From JAHEIJ01 sp040235565 (GTDB taxonomy: Bacteria > Pseudomonadota > Gammaproteobacteria > UBA6429 > Thiohalophilaceae), in contig JBECLA010000005.1 of the NCBI GenBank assembly GCA_040235565.1, positions 1 through 57,572 of the forward strand: DNA of 57,572 nucleotides, written 5' to 3'. The position numbers and the translations under genes were made by a program. Of this stretch, positions 1 through 7,558 are shown piece after piece (position 1 is the first letter of the stretch; each line of letters starts with the position of its first letter). Under the pieces are notes generated by a model. The model worked only from the letters and a program-made list of their open reading frames with translations, was not told where the DNA came from and did no database searches.

Positions 1-1
1 G

Positions 2-271
2 TGCAGGGAACTGACGAAGAAATTCGAAACCGTCCTGAAAGGCCCCTTGTCCGATGTGCTTGCGGAACTGGCCGGCGACGCGAACCAGGGCCGCGGCGAG
101 TTCGTGGTAATCGTCGCCGGCCACGAAGACAGCGAGGACGCCGCGCTCGCCAGCGCCCACCAGATGGCCCTGGCCCTGCTGGAGTTCCTGCCGGCCTCCC
201 AGGCCGCGAGGGTGGCGGCCCAGCTGAACGGCGTGCCGCGCCGGGCGGTTTACCGGTTGCTGGAGAAGTAA
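2..271 (+). CDS. rsmI: Partial second copy of RsmI (C-terminal 89 residues), truncated at window start
   Basis: Frame 2 is open from the first base, and reading through gives a C-terminal RsmI tail starting RELTKKFETVLKGPL. It aligns well with RELTKRFETFLRGSL in the complete rsmI of this window, and its end (NGVPRRAVYRLLEK) matches TGVKKNLLYQLALQ there. RsmI 2'-O-methylates C1402 of 16S rRNA. The methylase core is missing because the window begins here. Third codon positions are almost all G or C, clearly unlike the moderate-GC genes that follow, and its stop codon lies inside a perfect inverted repeat. A bacterium normally carries one rsmI, so this is either foreign DNA or an assembly join. 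The family assignment is firm; its biological reality in this genome is doubtful. Confidence 0.75.
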   Translation, partial: CRELTKKFETVLKGPLSDVLAELAGDANQGRGEFVVIVAGHEDSEDAALASAHQMALALLEFLPASQAARVAAQLNGVPRRAVYRLLEK

Positions 272-328
272 AAAGGGGTCAGGTACATTTAATCGCGGAG
301 TGATTAAATGTACCTGACCCCTTTTTAC
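268..328. repeat. Perfect 27-bp inverted repeat with 7-nt loop
   Basis: Arms 268-294 and 302-328 are exact reverse complements around a 7-base loop (GCGGAGT). The arm contains GGGGTCAGGTACATTTAATC and begins with the A-run after the stop codon of the rsmI fragment. The palindrome ends 12 bases before the 3' end of rnpB. Its A/T-run ends would let it act as a bidirectional terminator. The GGGGTCAGGTACATTTAAT core resembles short dispersed palindromes I recall from proteobacterial intergenic regions, some linked to REP-associated transposases; that link is recollection, not shown here. Confidence 0.9.
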
Positions 329-340
329 GAAGTTCAAAAA

Positions 341-690
341 AGAGCCGGCCGATAAGCCGGGTTCTGTCGGGGGCAATCATTCATCTGGGATTGCTGTCAC
401 CAGCATCCTCAAGCGACCTACCCGAAGACACCGCGGGCCGCGATATCGTCTTCCTATTTGGTCTTGCTCCAGGTGGGGTTTTCCATGCCGCATACTGTTA
501 CCAGATGCGCGGTGCGCTCTTACCGCACCATTTCACCCTTACCCTTACCCACGGATGGGTCCGGGCGGTATATTTTCTGTTGCACTTTCCGTAGGCTCGC
601 GCCTCCCAGGTGTTACCTGGCACCCTGCCCTGTGGAGCCCGGACTTTCCTCCCCGTCAACATGACGGAGCGACTGTCTGGCCAACTCCCG
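341..690 (-). ncRNA. rnpB: RNase P RNA (type A)
   Basis: This is the catalytic RNA of RNase P, which removes 5' leaders from pre-tRNAs. On the minus strand the sequence contains the hallmark conserved block GAGGAAAGTCCGGGCTCC, then GGGCAGGGTGCCAGGTAAC, the GGTAAGAGCGCACC hairpin that binds the tRNA CCA end, GCAAGGCC-like GAGCAAGACCAAATAGG, and the 3' signature GACAGAACCCGGCTTATCGG. The P1 helix forms between GAGTTGGCC (686-678) and GGCCGGCTC (351-342), followed by a T-run that should terminate transcription. A possible -10 (TAAACT) lies just upstream. The ends are inferred from P1 pairing and may be off by a few bases. It lies directly downstream of rsmI, as in pseudomonads. Confidence 0.95.
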
Positions 691-712
691 CTGGTAGTTT
701 ACTCCGACAAGC

Positions 713-1564
713 TTAGTCTGAACTAGTTTCTTGCAGGGCCAATTGATACAGCAGATTTTTTTTCACTCCGGTGATTTCAGCCGTCAGACTGGTTGCCTGT
801 TTGACGGAAAGTTGGCGTAACAGAATCTTCAACATCCGTTCTGTTGCGTCATCGATACCGCCATGTGTCTCCGGACTGGCGCCCTGCACCAGGATGACCA
901 TTTCACCCTTTTGCTGGTTCTCATCGGCACTCACCTGTTGAATTACCTCCGCGAGACTGCCACGCAGAAAAGTTTCAAAGCGTTTGGTTAATTCCCGCGC
1001 CAGCACCACTTGCCGATCCGCGCCATAAACCGTTTGCATATCCGTCAGGGTGGCGAGGATACGATGCGGAGCCTCGAAAAAAACCAGGGTTGGAGTCACC
1101 GATCGCAATGTTTCCAGTCGTCGGCAACGGGCGGGGGATTTAGTCGGCAAGAAACCTTCAAAACAAAATCGATCCGTGGGTAATCCGGCCGCCGACAAGG
1201 CAGCCATAATGGCACTGGGACCCGGAACCGGAATAACACGTAATCCCTGCCTTGCCGCTTCGCGCACCAGATGAAAGCCGGGATCGCTCAACAATGGTGT
1301 GCCGGCATCGGATACCAGGGCAATACTCTCGTCCTGCGCCAGGCGCGCCAATAACCCTGCCGTCACTTTACGTTCATTGTGTTCATGCAACGCCAGACAC
1401 TCGGTGTTAAGGTCGAACTGTTGCAGTAATTGGCGTGTATGTCGGGTATCTTCAGCGGCGATTAAAGTCACATTACCTAACACCTCAATGGCGCGTTGTG
1501 ACATATCCCCCAGATTCCCGATGGGGGTTGCGACAACATATAAAGCACCCTTTTCCAATATCAC
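713..1564 (-). CDS. rsmI: 16S rRNA (cytidine(1402)-2'-O)-methyltransferase RsmI
   Basis: RsmI transfers a methyl group from S-adenosylmethionine to the 2'-OH of C1402 in the 16S decoding centre. The protein shows the tetrapyrrole-methylase fold signatures: ATPIGNL (residues 12-18), AAEDTRHT (36-43), VSDAGTPLLSDPG (84-96) and a PGPSA loop, then the RsmI C-terminal helical tail. I chose the GTG at 1564 (283 aa), which puts the usual handful of residues before LYVVATPIG; a TTG at 1615 would add 17 residues but leaves only 4 bases to lpoA. It is divergent from lpoA and directly upstream of rnpB. It is complete, unlike the fragment at the window start. Confidence 0.95.
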   Translation of the reverse strand: MILEKGALYVVATPIGNLGDMSQRAIEVLGNVTLIAAEDTRHTRQLLQQFDLNTECLALHEHNERKVTAGLLARLAQDESIALVSDAGTPLLSDPGFHLVREAARQGLRVIPVPGPSAIMAALSAAGLPTDRFCFEGFLPTKSPARCRRLETLRSVTPTLVFFEAPHRILATLTDMQTVYGADRQVVLARELTKRFETFLRGSLAEVIQQVSADENQQKGEMVILVQGASPETHGGIDDATERMLKILLRQLSVKQATSLTAEITGVKKNLLYQLALQETSSD

Positions 1565-1619
1565 GTTATAATCCGAAGCGGCGGTAAATTGACTGTAATT
1601 TAAGAGTGTACACAAGACA
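1565..1619 (+). promoter_or_regulatory. Probable lpoA promoter in the rsmI-lpoA divergent gap
   Basis: TTATAAT at 1566-1572 is a near-perfect sigma-70 -10 hexamer pointing at lpoA, giving a predicted leader of roughly 40 bases. No good -35 lies 17 bases upstream, so activity is uncertain. A promoter for rsmI should also sit here, but I could not identify it. Confidence 0.35.
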
Positions 1620-3467
1620 ATGATGCAACGTTTGGCTTTTCTTTTCCTCCTGGCAGGTCTGGTTTTAATGACCGGCTGTGCTGTCGGTCCACAACGCGCC
1701 GCGGATGATCAGGCCGAGGCAGAAAAACTGTTCGCCCTGGCAGAATATCAACAAGCCGCACAGTCCTTTCTTGGCCTGTCGCAACAGGCCGATGCAACCC
1801 AACGCCCTATATTGCTGCTACGCGCCAGTGCCGCCTTTGCCCGCGCGGATAATCTGTATCGTTCGCGTCAGATTCTCAAATCCGTCACGATAGATCCCCG
1901 CAATCCGACACAGGTCTTGTTGTATCAATTGGCCGAATCACACATTGCACTGATGGAACGTCGCCCCGATGATGTGTTGCTGGTATTAAGTACCGCACCT
2001 TCTTCTGCTATCGCCGCACCCTATGCGGCAGATTATTATCATGCCCGCGCCGAGGCCTATACCATGCTGGGGAATCGCCTGGAAACAGCACGGGAGCTGG
2101 TGCGCAGGGAACCGTATCTCAGCGACCCGACGGTGATCGAAGCAAATCAGCAGGCCATCTGGCAGGCCCTGGCCATGTTATCGGAACGGGCCCTGCAGCA
2201 ACTGCGGACTAACCCGCCACCGGATGTATTAAGTGGCTGGATGCAACTGGTACAAATTACCAAGGCCTATCAACTTCATCCAACCAGTCTCAAACAGGCG
2301 GTGATTCGCTGGCAAGAAGCCTACCCGAACCATCCGGTACAACCTGCGTTGCTGAGTGAACTGATGGAACGACGCCAGGAAGATATTGTCACGCCGGCCA
2401 GCATTGCCCTGATGTTACCGTTAAGCGGTAAATTCGCGACCGCCGCAGCTGCGGTGCAGGATGGATTTCTGGCGGCTTATTATTCGCGTAATCCGAAAAT
2501 CACCCAGACAATTCGTGTTTATGACACGGACAGTGGCATGGATATTCAGAGTCTGTATAAACAGGCTGTTAACGAAGGCGCCCAGTTTATTGTTGGTCCG
2601 CTGGATAAAGACCGGATTGAACAACTGGCTGATAGCGAAGATTTACCCGTCCCCACCCTGGCGCTGAATTATGTGGATCGCCAGGAGGTCCCCGCAAAGC
2701 TGTATCAGTTCGGACTTTCACCCGAAGAGGAAGCCATACAGGTTGCTGAACGCACCTGGCTGGACGGCCATGTGAATGCCGCCGTATTGGTCCCGATCGG
2801 TCCCTGGGGAGAACGGGTAGCCGCGGCGTTTAAAACACGCTGGGAAGAAATCGGCGGCCGGGTTGTGGAACAACAATCTTACAATGCGGCGCGTAACGAT
2901 TATTCAACCCCCATCCGCATGCTGCTGAATATCGATGAGAGTCAGCGTCGTTATCGCAGTCTTGCCAACCTGTTAAATCAGAATCTGAAATTTACCGCAC
3001 GGCGCCGTGATGACGTCGACTTTATCTTTCTTGCGGCTTATCCACGCCAGGCCCGACAAATTCGACCGCAATTGAAATTTTATCATGCTACCGATTTGCC
3101 GGTGTATGCCACTTCGCATGTCTTCACCGGCAACCTGAATCCGGAACGTGATCGCGATATGGATGGCCTGATGTTTGGTGACATGCCCTGGGTGTTAACC
3201 GGTAACACATCTCATCGTGGTTTACGGGCAGAGATTGAACCGTATATTTCTCCCGCTGGTAATCGTTTACAGCGCCTGTATGCCCTGGGAATTGATAGTT
3301 TCAATATCATCGCCGCCCTGTCACCACTCAAACAGTACCCGTATCAACGTTATGACGGGGAAACCGGCAGTCTCAGTCTGGATCTCAAACAACGCCTGCA
3401 TCGTCAACTCACCTGGGTCCGTTTTCGCAGTGGTCGCCCGGTATCCCTTGACGAAGCAACGCAGTAA
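1620..3467 (+). CDS. lpoA: Penicillin-binding protein activator LpoA
   Basis: LpoA is an outer-membrane lipoprotein that reaches through the periplasm to activate the bifunctional peptidoglycan synthase PBP1a. The N-terminus has a lipoprotein signal with lipobox LMTGC (Cys20). Residues about 25-255 are helical and TPR-like (many A/L/Q pairs, AEKLFALAEYQQAAQ). From about residue 258 (SIALMLPLSGKFATAA) it is a type I periplasmic-binding-protein fold to the end. Length 615 aa is typical. It is the first gene of lpoA-yraN-gmhA, the order seen in E. coli (yraM-yraN-diaA) and Pseudomonas. Confidence 0.93.
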   Translation: MMQRLAFLFLLAGLVLMTGCAVGPQRAADDQAEAEKLFALAEYQQAAQSFLGLSQQADATQRPILLLRASAAFARADNLYRSRQILKSVTIDPRNPTQVLLYQLAESHIALMERRPDDVLLVLSTAPSSAIAAPYAADYYHARAEAYTMLGNRLETARELVRREPYLSDPTVIEANQQAIWQALAMLSERALQQLRTNPPPDVLSGWMQLVQITKAYQLHPTSLKQAVIRWQEAYPNHPVQPALLSELMERRQEDIVTPASIALMLPLSGKFATAAAAVQDGFLAAYYSRNPKITQTIRVYDTDSGMDIQSLYKQAVNEGAQFIVGPLDKDRIEQLADSEDLPVPTLALNYVDRQEVPAKLYQFGLSPEEEAIQVAERTWLDGHVNAAVLVPIGPWGERVAAAFKTRWEEIGGRVVEQQSYNAARNDYSTPIRMLLNIDESQRRYRSLANLLNQNLKFTARRRDDVDFIFLAAYPRQARQIRPQLKFYHATDLPVYATSHVFTGNLNPERDRDMDGLMFGDMPWVLTGNTSHRGLRAEIEPYISPAGNRLQRLYALGIDSFNIIAALSPLKQYPYQRYDGETGSLSLDLKQRLHRQLTWVRFRSGRPVSLDEATQ

Positions 3468-3472
3468 CAACA

Positions 3473-3850
3473 GTGGCAAAGAAACTGAGCAGCATGCAGA
3501 TCGGCAACGCCGCCGAAACGCTGGCCTGCGATTATCTGCAACAACATGGTCTGGCTCTGCTCGAGCGGAATTATCGCGCCAAGTATGGTGAGCTGGATCT
3601 GATCATGCGTGATCAAAACCAGACCGTGTTTGTGGAGGTCCGTTATCGTCGCAATCATCGCTTTGGTAGCGGCGCGGACAGTATCCAATCAGCCAAACAG
3701 GGCAAACTGCAGAAAACCGCTTTATACTATTTACAGCAACATCCCAAACTGGCCAGACAACCCGTACGTTTCGACGTTGTTTCCATTTCAACAATGGAGG
3801 GCCAACCTGATATTGACTGGATCAAAGATGCTTTCCAGGCAGAGGATTAA
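3473..3850 (+). CDS. yraN: UPF0102 family YraN, restriction-endonuclease-fold protein
   Basis: Small protein (125 aa) of the UPF0102/YraN family, predicted to have a Holliday-junction-resolvase-like nuclease fold; the cellular role is not settled. The family core is visible as GELDLI (39-44) followed by FVEVRYR (53-59), which provides the Asp and Glu expected of a PD-(D/E)XK-type site. The usual Lys of EVK is Arg here, as in many family members. Start is GTG, 5 bases after the lpoA stop, and the gene ends 2 bases before gmhA, so it is co-transcribed and probably coupled. Confidence 0.92.
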   Translation: MAKKLSSMQIGNAAETLACDYLQQHGLALLERNYRAKYGELDLIMRDQNQTVFVEVRYRRNHRFGSGADSIQSAKQGKLQKTALYYLQQHPKLARQPVRFDVVSISTMEGQPDIDWIKDAFQAED

Positions 3851-3852
3851 AC

Positions 3853-4437
3853 GTGAGTATTCGTGAGCAGGTCATAGCCCTTTTTAACGCCAGTATCGAG
3901 GCCAAACAGGCAGCCAGGGATACGCTGGCAGCTCCCATTGCAACCGCCGTTGAACGGATGACACAAGCATTCAAAACCGGCAACAAAATCCTCAGTTGTG
4001 GCAATGGTGGCTCGGCGGCGGATGCGCAACATTTTTCCGCCGAGATGGTATGCCGGTTTGAGCGGGAGCGGCCCGGTCTGCCGGCCGTGGCATTAACCAC
4101 TGACACATCCGCCCTGACGGCCATTTCCAATGACTATGACTATAATGAAGTGTTCGCCAAACAGGTGAATGCCCTCGGTCAGGCCGGGGATATTCTGCTC
4201 GCCATCTCAACCAGCGGCAATTCTGCCAATGTTGTTCGGGCAATCGAAGCCGCCCATGAAAAAGGCTTGACCGTGGTTGCCATGACGGGACGGAATGGCG
4301 GCAAGATCGCCAGCCAGTTGCAGAATAATGACGTTGAGATCCGCGTACCGGCAAACTCCACGGCCCGTATCCAGGAAGTCCATTTACTGACACTTCACTG
4401 TCTGTGTGATCAAATTGATGAAGTATTGTTCGGTTAA
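3853..4437 (+). CDS. gmhA: Phosphoheptose isomerase GmhA (SIS domain; DiaA-like)
   Basis: A single SIS domain fills the 194 aa, with sugar-phosphate motifs SCGNGGSAADAQH (48-60) and ISTSGNSANV (118-127). GmhA isomerises sedoheptulose 7-phosphate for the LPS inner-core heptose pathway. The locus after yraN hosts DiaA, a DnaA-binding replication regulator, in E. coli and gmhA in Pseudomonas. This protein looks DiaA-like overall (RFERERP, CLCDQID) but keeps Glu64 and His182, which align with the GmhA catalytic Glu and His that E. coli DiaA lacks. That favours an active isomerase, though DnaA binding cannot be excluded. GTG start 2 bases after yraN. Confidence 0.85.
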   Translation: MSIREQVIALFNASIEAKQAARDTLAAPIATAVERMTQAFKTGNKILSCGNGGSAADAQHFSAEMVCRFERERPGLPAVALTTDTSALTAISNDYDYNEVFAKQVNALGQAGDILLAISTSGNSANVVRAIEAAHEKGLTVVAMTGRNGGKIASQLQNNDVEIRVPANSTARIQEVHLLTLHCLCDQIDEVLFG

Positions 4438-4443
4438 CTCACC

Positions 4444-5868
4444 TTGCCTGATGTCACTCCACTTTCTACCCTGCCACCGTCCGCATTAAGCGCGTTACAG
4501 GAACAGCTTGGGACCGAAAATATCCTCACCGAAGAGACGGAACGCTGGAGTTACGGTTATGACAATAGTCGTCGCCAGGGATTGCCTGATGTCGTGGTCT
4601 TTCCCCTGACGCATGACGATGTTGTCACCATCGTCACGATCTGTAACCAGCACCGTGTCCCGCTTGTGGCCCGTGGCCGCGGCACCGGCACCACCGGCGC
4701 CACAGTGCCTTTAAATGGCGGCCTGGTGCTTTCCACCGAACGCATGAACAAGATCATCAGTCTCGACCCGGCCAACCGGAGCATGATCGTCCAGCCCGGC
4801 GTGCTGAACCAGTCCGTCCAGAATGTGGCTGCTGAGCAAGGTTTCTTCTGGCCACCCGACCCCACCAGTGCGGCGTATTGTACGATCGGCGGTAACCTGG
4901 CGTATAACTCGGCAGGACCCCGGGCAGTGAAGTACGGAACCCCCCGGGAAAATGTGTTTGGCTTGCGGGCAGTCACCGGAAATGGCGATACCATTCGCAC
5001 CGGCGTGTACACCAGCAAGGGCGTGGTGGGTTATGACCTGACGCGCCTGTTAATCGGCTCGGAAGGGACCCTGGCGATCATTACCGAGGCCACTCTGAAA
5101 CTCACCCCGTTGCCAGAAGCAAAACGCACCCTGCAGGCCATCTACCGGGATATCGAATCCGCCGCCGAAGCCGTCAGCGCCATCATGGCGCAACCGTTAA
5201 TTCCCTGTGCTCTGGAATTTATTGATGGCCAGGCCATCGAGATGATCCGTGATTATTCCACCGCCAGGTTACCGCAAGAGGCAGGGGCGCTGTTAATGAT
5301 TGAAACCGATGGCCCGCAGTCGCAACTTGACCATGCAGTTGAAGCCCTGCGCCTGGCGGCAACCAATGACGGCCTGCTGCAACTCCACTGTGCGAACAGT
5401 CCGGAGGAAGTTGCCGCACTGTGGGCCACCCGCAAGGCCCTGTCACCGGCGCTGCGTAATGTGGCACCAAAAAAGATCAATGAGGATGTGGTGGTGCCGG
5501 TTTCCAAGATCCCGCCATTGATACGCGGTCTGGAGCAACTGTCCCGGCAATATGCGATTCCGATTATCAATTTTGGTCATGCGGGAAATGGCAACATTCA
5601 TGTCAACCTGTTGATTGATCCTGACGATCCGCTACAAATGCAGAATGCCTCTCAATGTCTGGATGCGGTTTTTTCCCTGGTACTGGACTTGGATGGCACG
5701 CTTTCAGGTGAACATGGCGTGGGACTGGAGAAACGGGATTTCATCGACCGCGAGATCGACCCGGTCACCCTGGATTTGATGCGGCGTATCAAGCAGCAGT
5801 TCGATCCACGGGGAATATTGAATCCCGGCAAAATGTTACCGCCAATCGATAAAGCAGGATCAGTTTAG
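4444..5868 (+). CDS. FAD-linked oxidoreductase, D-lactate dehydrogenase/GlcD type
   Basis: This 474-aa flavoenzyme of the vanillyl-alcohol-oxidase superfamily probably oxidises a D-2-hydroxy acid (D-lactate, glycolate or D-2-hydroxyglutarate) and passes electrons to a quinone, cytochrome or flavoprotein. Residues about 45-185 form the FAD-binding PCMH domain (VARGRGTGTTGATVP, then GGNLAYNSAGPRAVKYG and LLIGSEGTLAIITEATLKL). The C-terminal half is the FAD-oxidase_C domain with NFGHAGNGNIHVN, SGEHGVGLEK and ending FDPRGILNPGKM. The substrate cannot be fixed from sequence. It starts at TTG 6 bases after gmhA, so it rides at the end of the lpoA operon, where E. coli has dolP. Confidence 0.88.
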   Translation: MPDVTPLSTLPPSALSALQEQLGTENILTEETERWSYGYDNSRRQGLPDVVVFPLTHDDVVTIVTICNQHRVPLVARGRGTGTTGATVPLNGGLVLSTERMNKIISLDPANRSMIVQPGVLNQSVQNVAAEQGFFWPPDPTSAAYCTIGGNLAYNSAGPRAVKYGTPRENVFGLRAVTGNGDTIRTGVYTSKGVVGYDLTRLLIGSEGTLAIITEATLKLTPLPEAKRTLQAIYRDIESAAEAVSAIMAQPLIPCALEFIDGQAIEMIRDYSTARLPQEAGALLMIETDGPQSQLDHAVEALRLAATNDGLLQLHCANSPEEVAALWATRKALSPALRNVAPKKINEDVVVPVSKIPPLIRGLEQLSRQYAIPIINFGHAGNGNIHVNLLIDPDDPLQMQNASQCLDAVFSLVLDLDGTLSGEHGVGLEKRDFIDREIDPVTLDLMRRIKQQFDPRGILNPGKMLPPIDKAGSV

Positions 5869-5892
5869 CCAGGACAGGAACCGGCAAGTGGC

Positions 5893-6393
5893 TTACTCAC
5901 TCAATGCTGCCAGGCTTACCTGATAGATCTTGACGTCTTCCATGCTATGGCAGGCTGCAATGATCCGCACAAAGCGGTTTTCATATTCTTTCATCACTGT
6001 CAGGGCGATATGCGCGGCGGCCTCTTTGGGATAGGCATAGACGCCGGTGCTAATCGCCGGGAAGGCGATGCTCGCGACGTCATTGTGCAATGCCAGTTCG
6101 AATGAACTGCGATAGGCCTGTTCCAGTAATTTTGCTTCACCTTGATCGCCGCCATACCACACCGGCCCAACCGTGCTGATAACCCATCTGGCCGGCAAGT
6201 TAAATCCAGGAGAAATCCGTGCTTCACCGGTGGGACAGCCACCGAGGGTCTGGTTATATTCTTTCAGCTTCGGCCCGGCGGCACGATGAATCGCCCCGTC
6301 CACGCCCCCGCCGCCGAGCAGCGAATGATTGGCCGCATTGACGATCGCATCCACCGCCAGGGTAGTGATATCGGTTTGCAGGATTTCAATCAT
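5893..6393 (-). CDS. ymdB: Macro-domain protein, O-acetyl-ADP-ribose deacetylase (YmdB type)
   Basis: A stand-alone macro domain of 166 aa that binds ADP-ribose and, in the YmdB/MacroD class, hydrolyses O-acetyl-ADP-ribose or mono-ADP-ribosyl bonds. Visible motifs are VNAANHSLLGGGGVDGAIH (18-36) with Asn22 and Asp32 in the positions of the catalytic pair, and the phosphate loop ISTGVYAYP. I start at the ATG before IEILQTDIT; a GTG at 6429 would overlap the sspB stop by 4 bases and add 12 residues, so translation may be coupled. It sits at the end of the sspA-sspB transcript, an unusual passenger there. Confidence 0.93.
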   Translation of the reverse strand: MIEILQTDITTLAVDAIVNAANHSLLGGGGVDGAIHRAAGPKLKEYNQTLGGCPTGEARISPGFNLPARWVISTVGPVWYGGDQGEAKLLEQAYRSSFELALHNDVASIAFPAISTGVYAYPKEAAAHIALTVMKEYENRFVRIIAACHSMEDVKIYQVSLAALSE

Positions 6394-6425
6394 AACTCTG
6401 GATCTACTCTCCGCATGGGTGCTGG

Positions 6426-6803
6426 TCACTTGACCAGCTTCAGGCTGGGACGACCGGGTTTATCGGGTTCTGGCGGAGGATTTTCATCTTCCGGCTCATT
6501 GAATACCATGCCCTGGCCATTTTCCTTGGCATAGATTGCCAACACCGAGGAAACGGGAAAACTGACATCCATGGCTTTACCGCCAAAGCGGGCATTGAAA
6601 GCGATGTAGTCATTCGCCATATCCAGATCGTTTACGGCGACCGGCCCCAGATTCAAAACGATCTTGCCATTTTCAACATACTGCCGCGGCACATGGGTGG
6701 CATCACTCTCCGCATTGACCAGCACGTAGGGTGTTAACGCATTGTCGACGATCCATTCATAAATGGCGCGAACAAGATAAGGCTGGCTGGGCGACATTGA
6801 CAT
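6426..6803 (-). CDS. sspB: ClpXP protease specificity-enhancing factor SspB
   Basis: SspB tethers ssrA-tagged proteins to ClpX and speeds their degradation by ClpXP. The 125-aa protein has the folded substrate-binding domain at the N-terminus (LVRAIYEWIVDNALTPYVLVNA, with YIAFNARFGGK further on). A proline-rich flexible linker (about 104-116) follows, then the ClpX-binding tail RPSLKLVK. It lies 26 bases after sspA in the usual sspA-sspB operon. Confidence 0.96.
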   Translation of the reverse strand: MSMSPSQPYLVRAIYEWIVDNALTPYVLVNAESDATHVPRQYVENGKIVLNLGPVAVNDLDMANDYIAFNARFGGKAMDVSFPVSSVLAIYAKENGQGMVFNEPEDENPPPEPDKPGRPSLKLVK

Positions 6804-6829
6804 GCTGATTCTGGCTTGCGCTCCGGTGG

Positions 6830-7453
6830 TTAGTCTTTCATCTCCCGTTCACCTTCCGTCAGGCTTTGCTTGAAAGAGTCCCGATCAAACATGCGCTCGG
6901 CATAGTTTATGAGCGGTTTTGCCGAGGGAGGTAACTCAACCCCGTAATACGGCAGGCGCCACAGTAATGGCGCGATCGCACAGTCCATGAGTGAAAATTC
7001 ATCACTCATAAAAAATGGTTTTTGCTCAAAAATCGGTGAGACACTGGTAAGGCTGTCACGCAGCTCCTTGCGTACCTTGTCACTGGCCTTGGTTTTATCC
7101 GAGAGTTGTTTGGCCAGGGAATACCAGTCGCGTTCAATTCGATACAGCATCAGACGCAACTGGGCACGTGACACGGGATCCACCGGCATCAACGGTGGAT
7201 GGGGAAAGCGTTCATCCAGATATTCCATGATGACATTGGATTCATACAGCACCAGCTCTCTGTCCACCAGCGTGGGGACTTCATTGTAGGGATTAAGGTC
7301 CTTGAGGTCATCCGGTGTATCTTTGGGATTTACATTTTGTAATTCGTAATTAATTCCCTTTTCCGCTAAGACGATACGTACCCGGTGACAATAAGGACAG
7401 GTATCACCGGAAAACAGCGTCATCGCTAAACGTCGATTGGCAAGCTGCGCCAT
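6830..7453 (-). CDS. sspA: Stringent starvation protein A (GST-like)
   Basis: SspA is a glutathione-S-transferase-fold protein that binds RNA polymerase and modulates transcription during starvation and acid stress; it has no GST activity in characterised members. The N-terminal thioredoxin-like domain (residues about 9-87, FSGDTCPYCHRVRIVLAEKG, NEVPTLVDRELVLYES) is followed by the all-helical C-terminal domain. Length 207 aa is typical. The ATG at 7453 has a good ribosome site (GGAGTG) about 8 bases upstream, which is why I reject an upstream start at 7486. It heads the sspA-sspB-macro-domain operon, separated from petC by a terminator hairpin. Confidence 0.95.
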   Translation of the reverse strand: MAQLANRRLAMTLFSGDTCPYCHRVRIVLAEKGINYELQNVNPKDTPDDLKDLNPYNEVPTLVDRELVLYESNVIMEYLDERFPHPPLMPVDPVSRAQLRLMLYRIERDWYSLAKQLSDKTKASDKVRKELRDSLTSVSPIFEQKPFFMSDEFSLMDCAIAPLLWRLPYYGVELPPSAKPLINYAERMFDRDSFKQSLTEGEREMKD

Positions 7454-7488
7454 GGTTTCACTCCGTGGATAATGCTTTACAGACAAAC

Positions 7489-7512
7489 AAGGGGGATGCA
7501 GGCATCCCCCTT
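7489..7512 (-). terminator. Rho-independent terminator after petC
   Basis: Minus strand AAGGGGGATG-CCTG-CATCCCCCTT makes a perfect 10-bp stem with a 4-base loop. It is followed by GTTTGTCTGT, a moderately U-rich tail. It lies 46 bases after the petC stop and just before sspA, so it should end the petABC transcript. Confidence 0.8.
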
Positions 7513-7558
7513 GAGATTGACAATTCTAATCGTGTCGAATTTCCAGCAACATGACCGT

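Noticed and set aside
391..664. Small open frames between 391 and 664 on the plus strand
   Set aside because: They run antisense through rnpB, whose RNA motifs fully explain the sequence.
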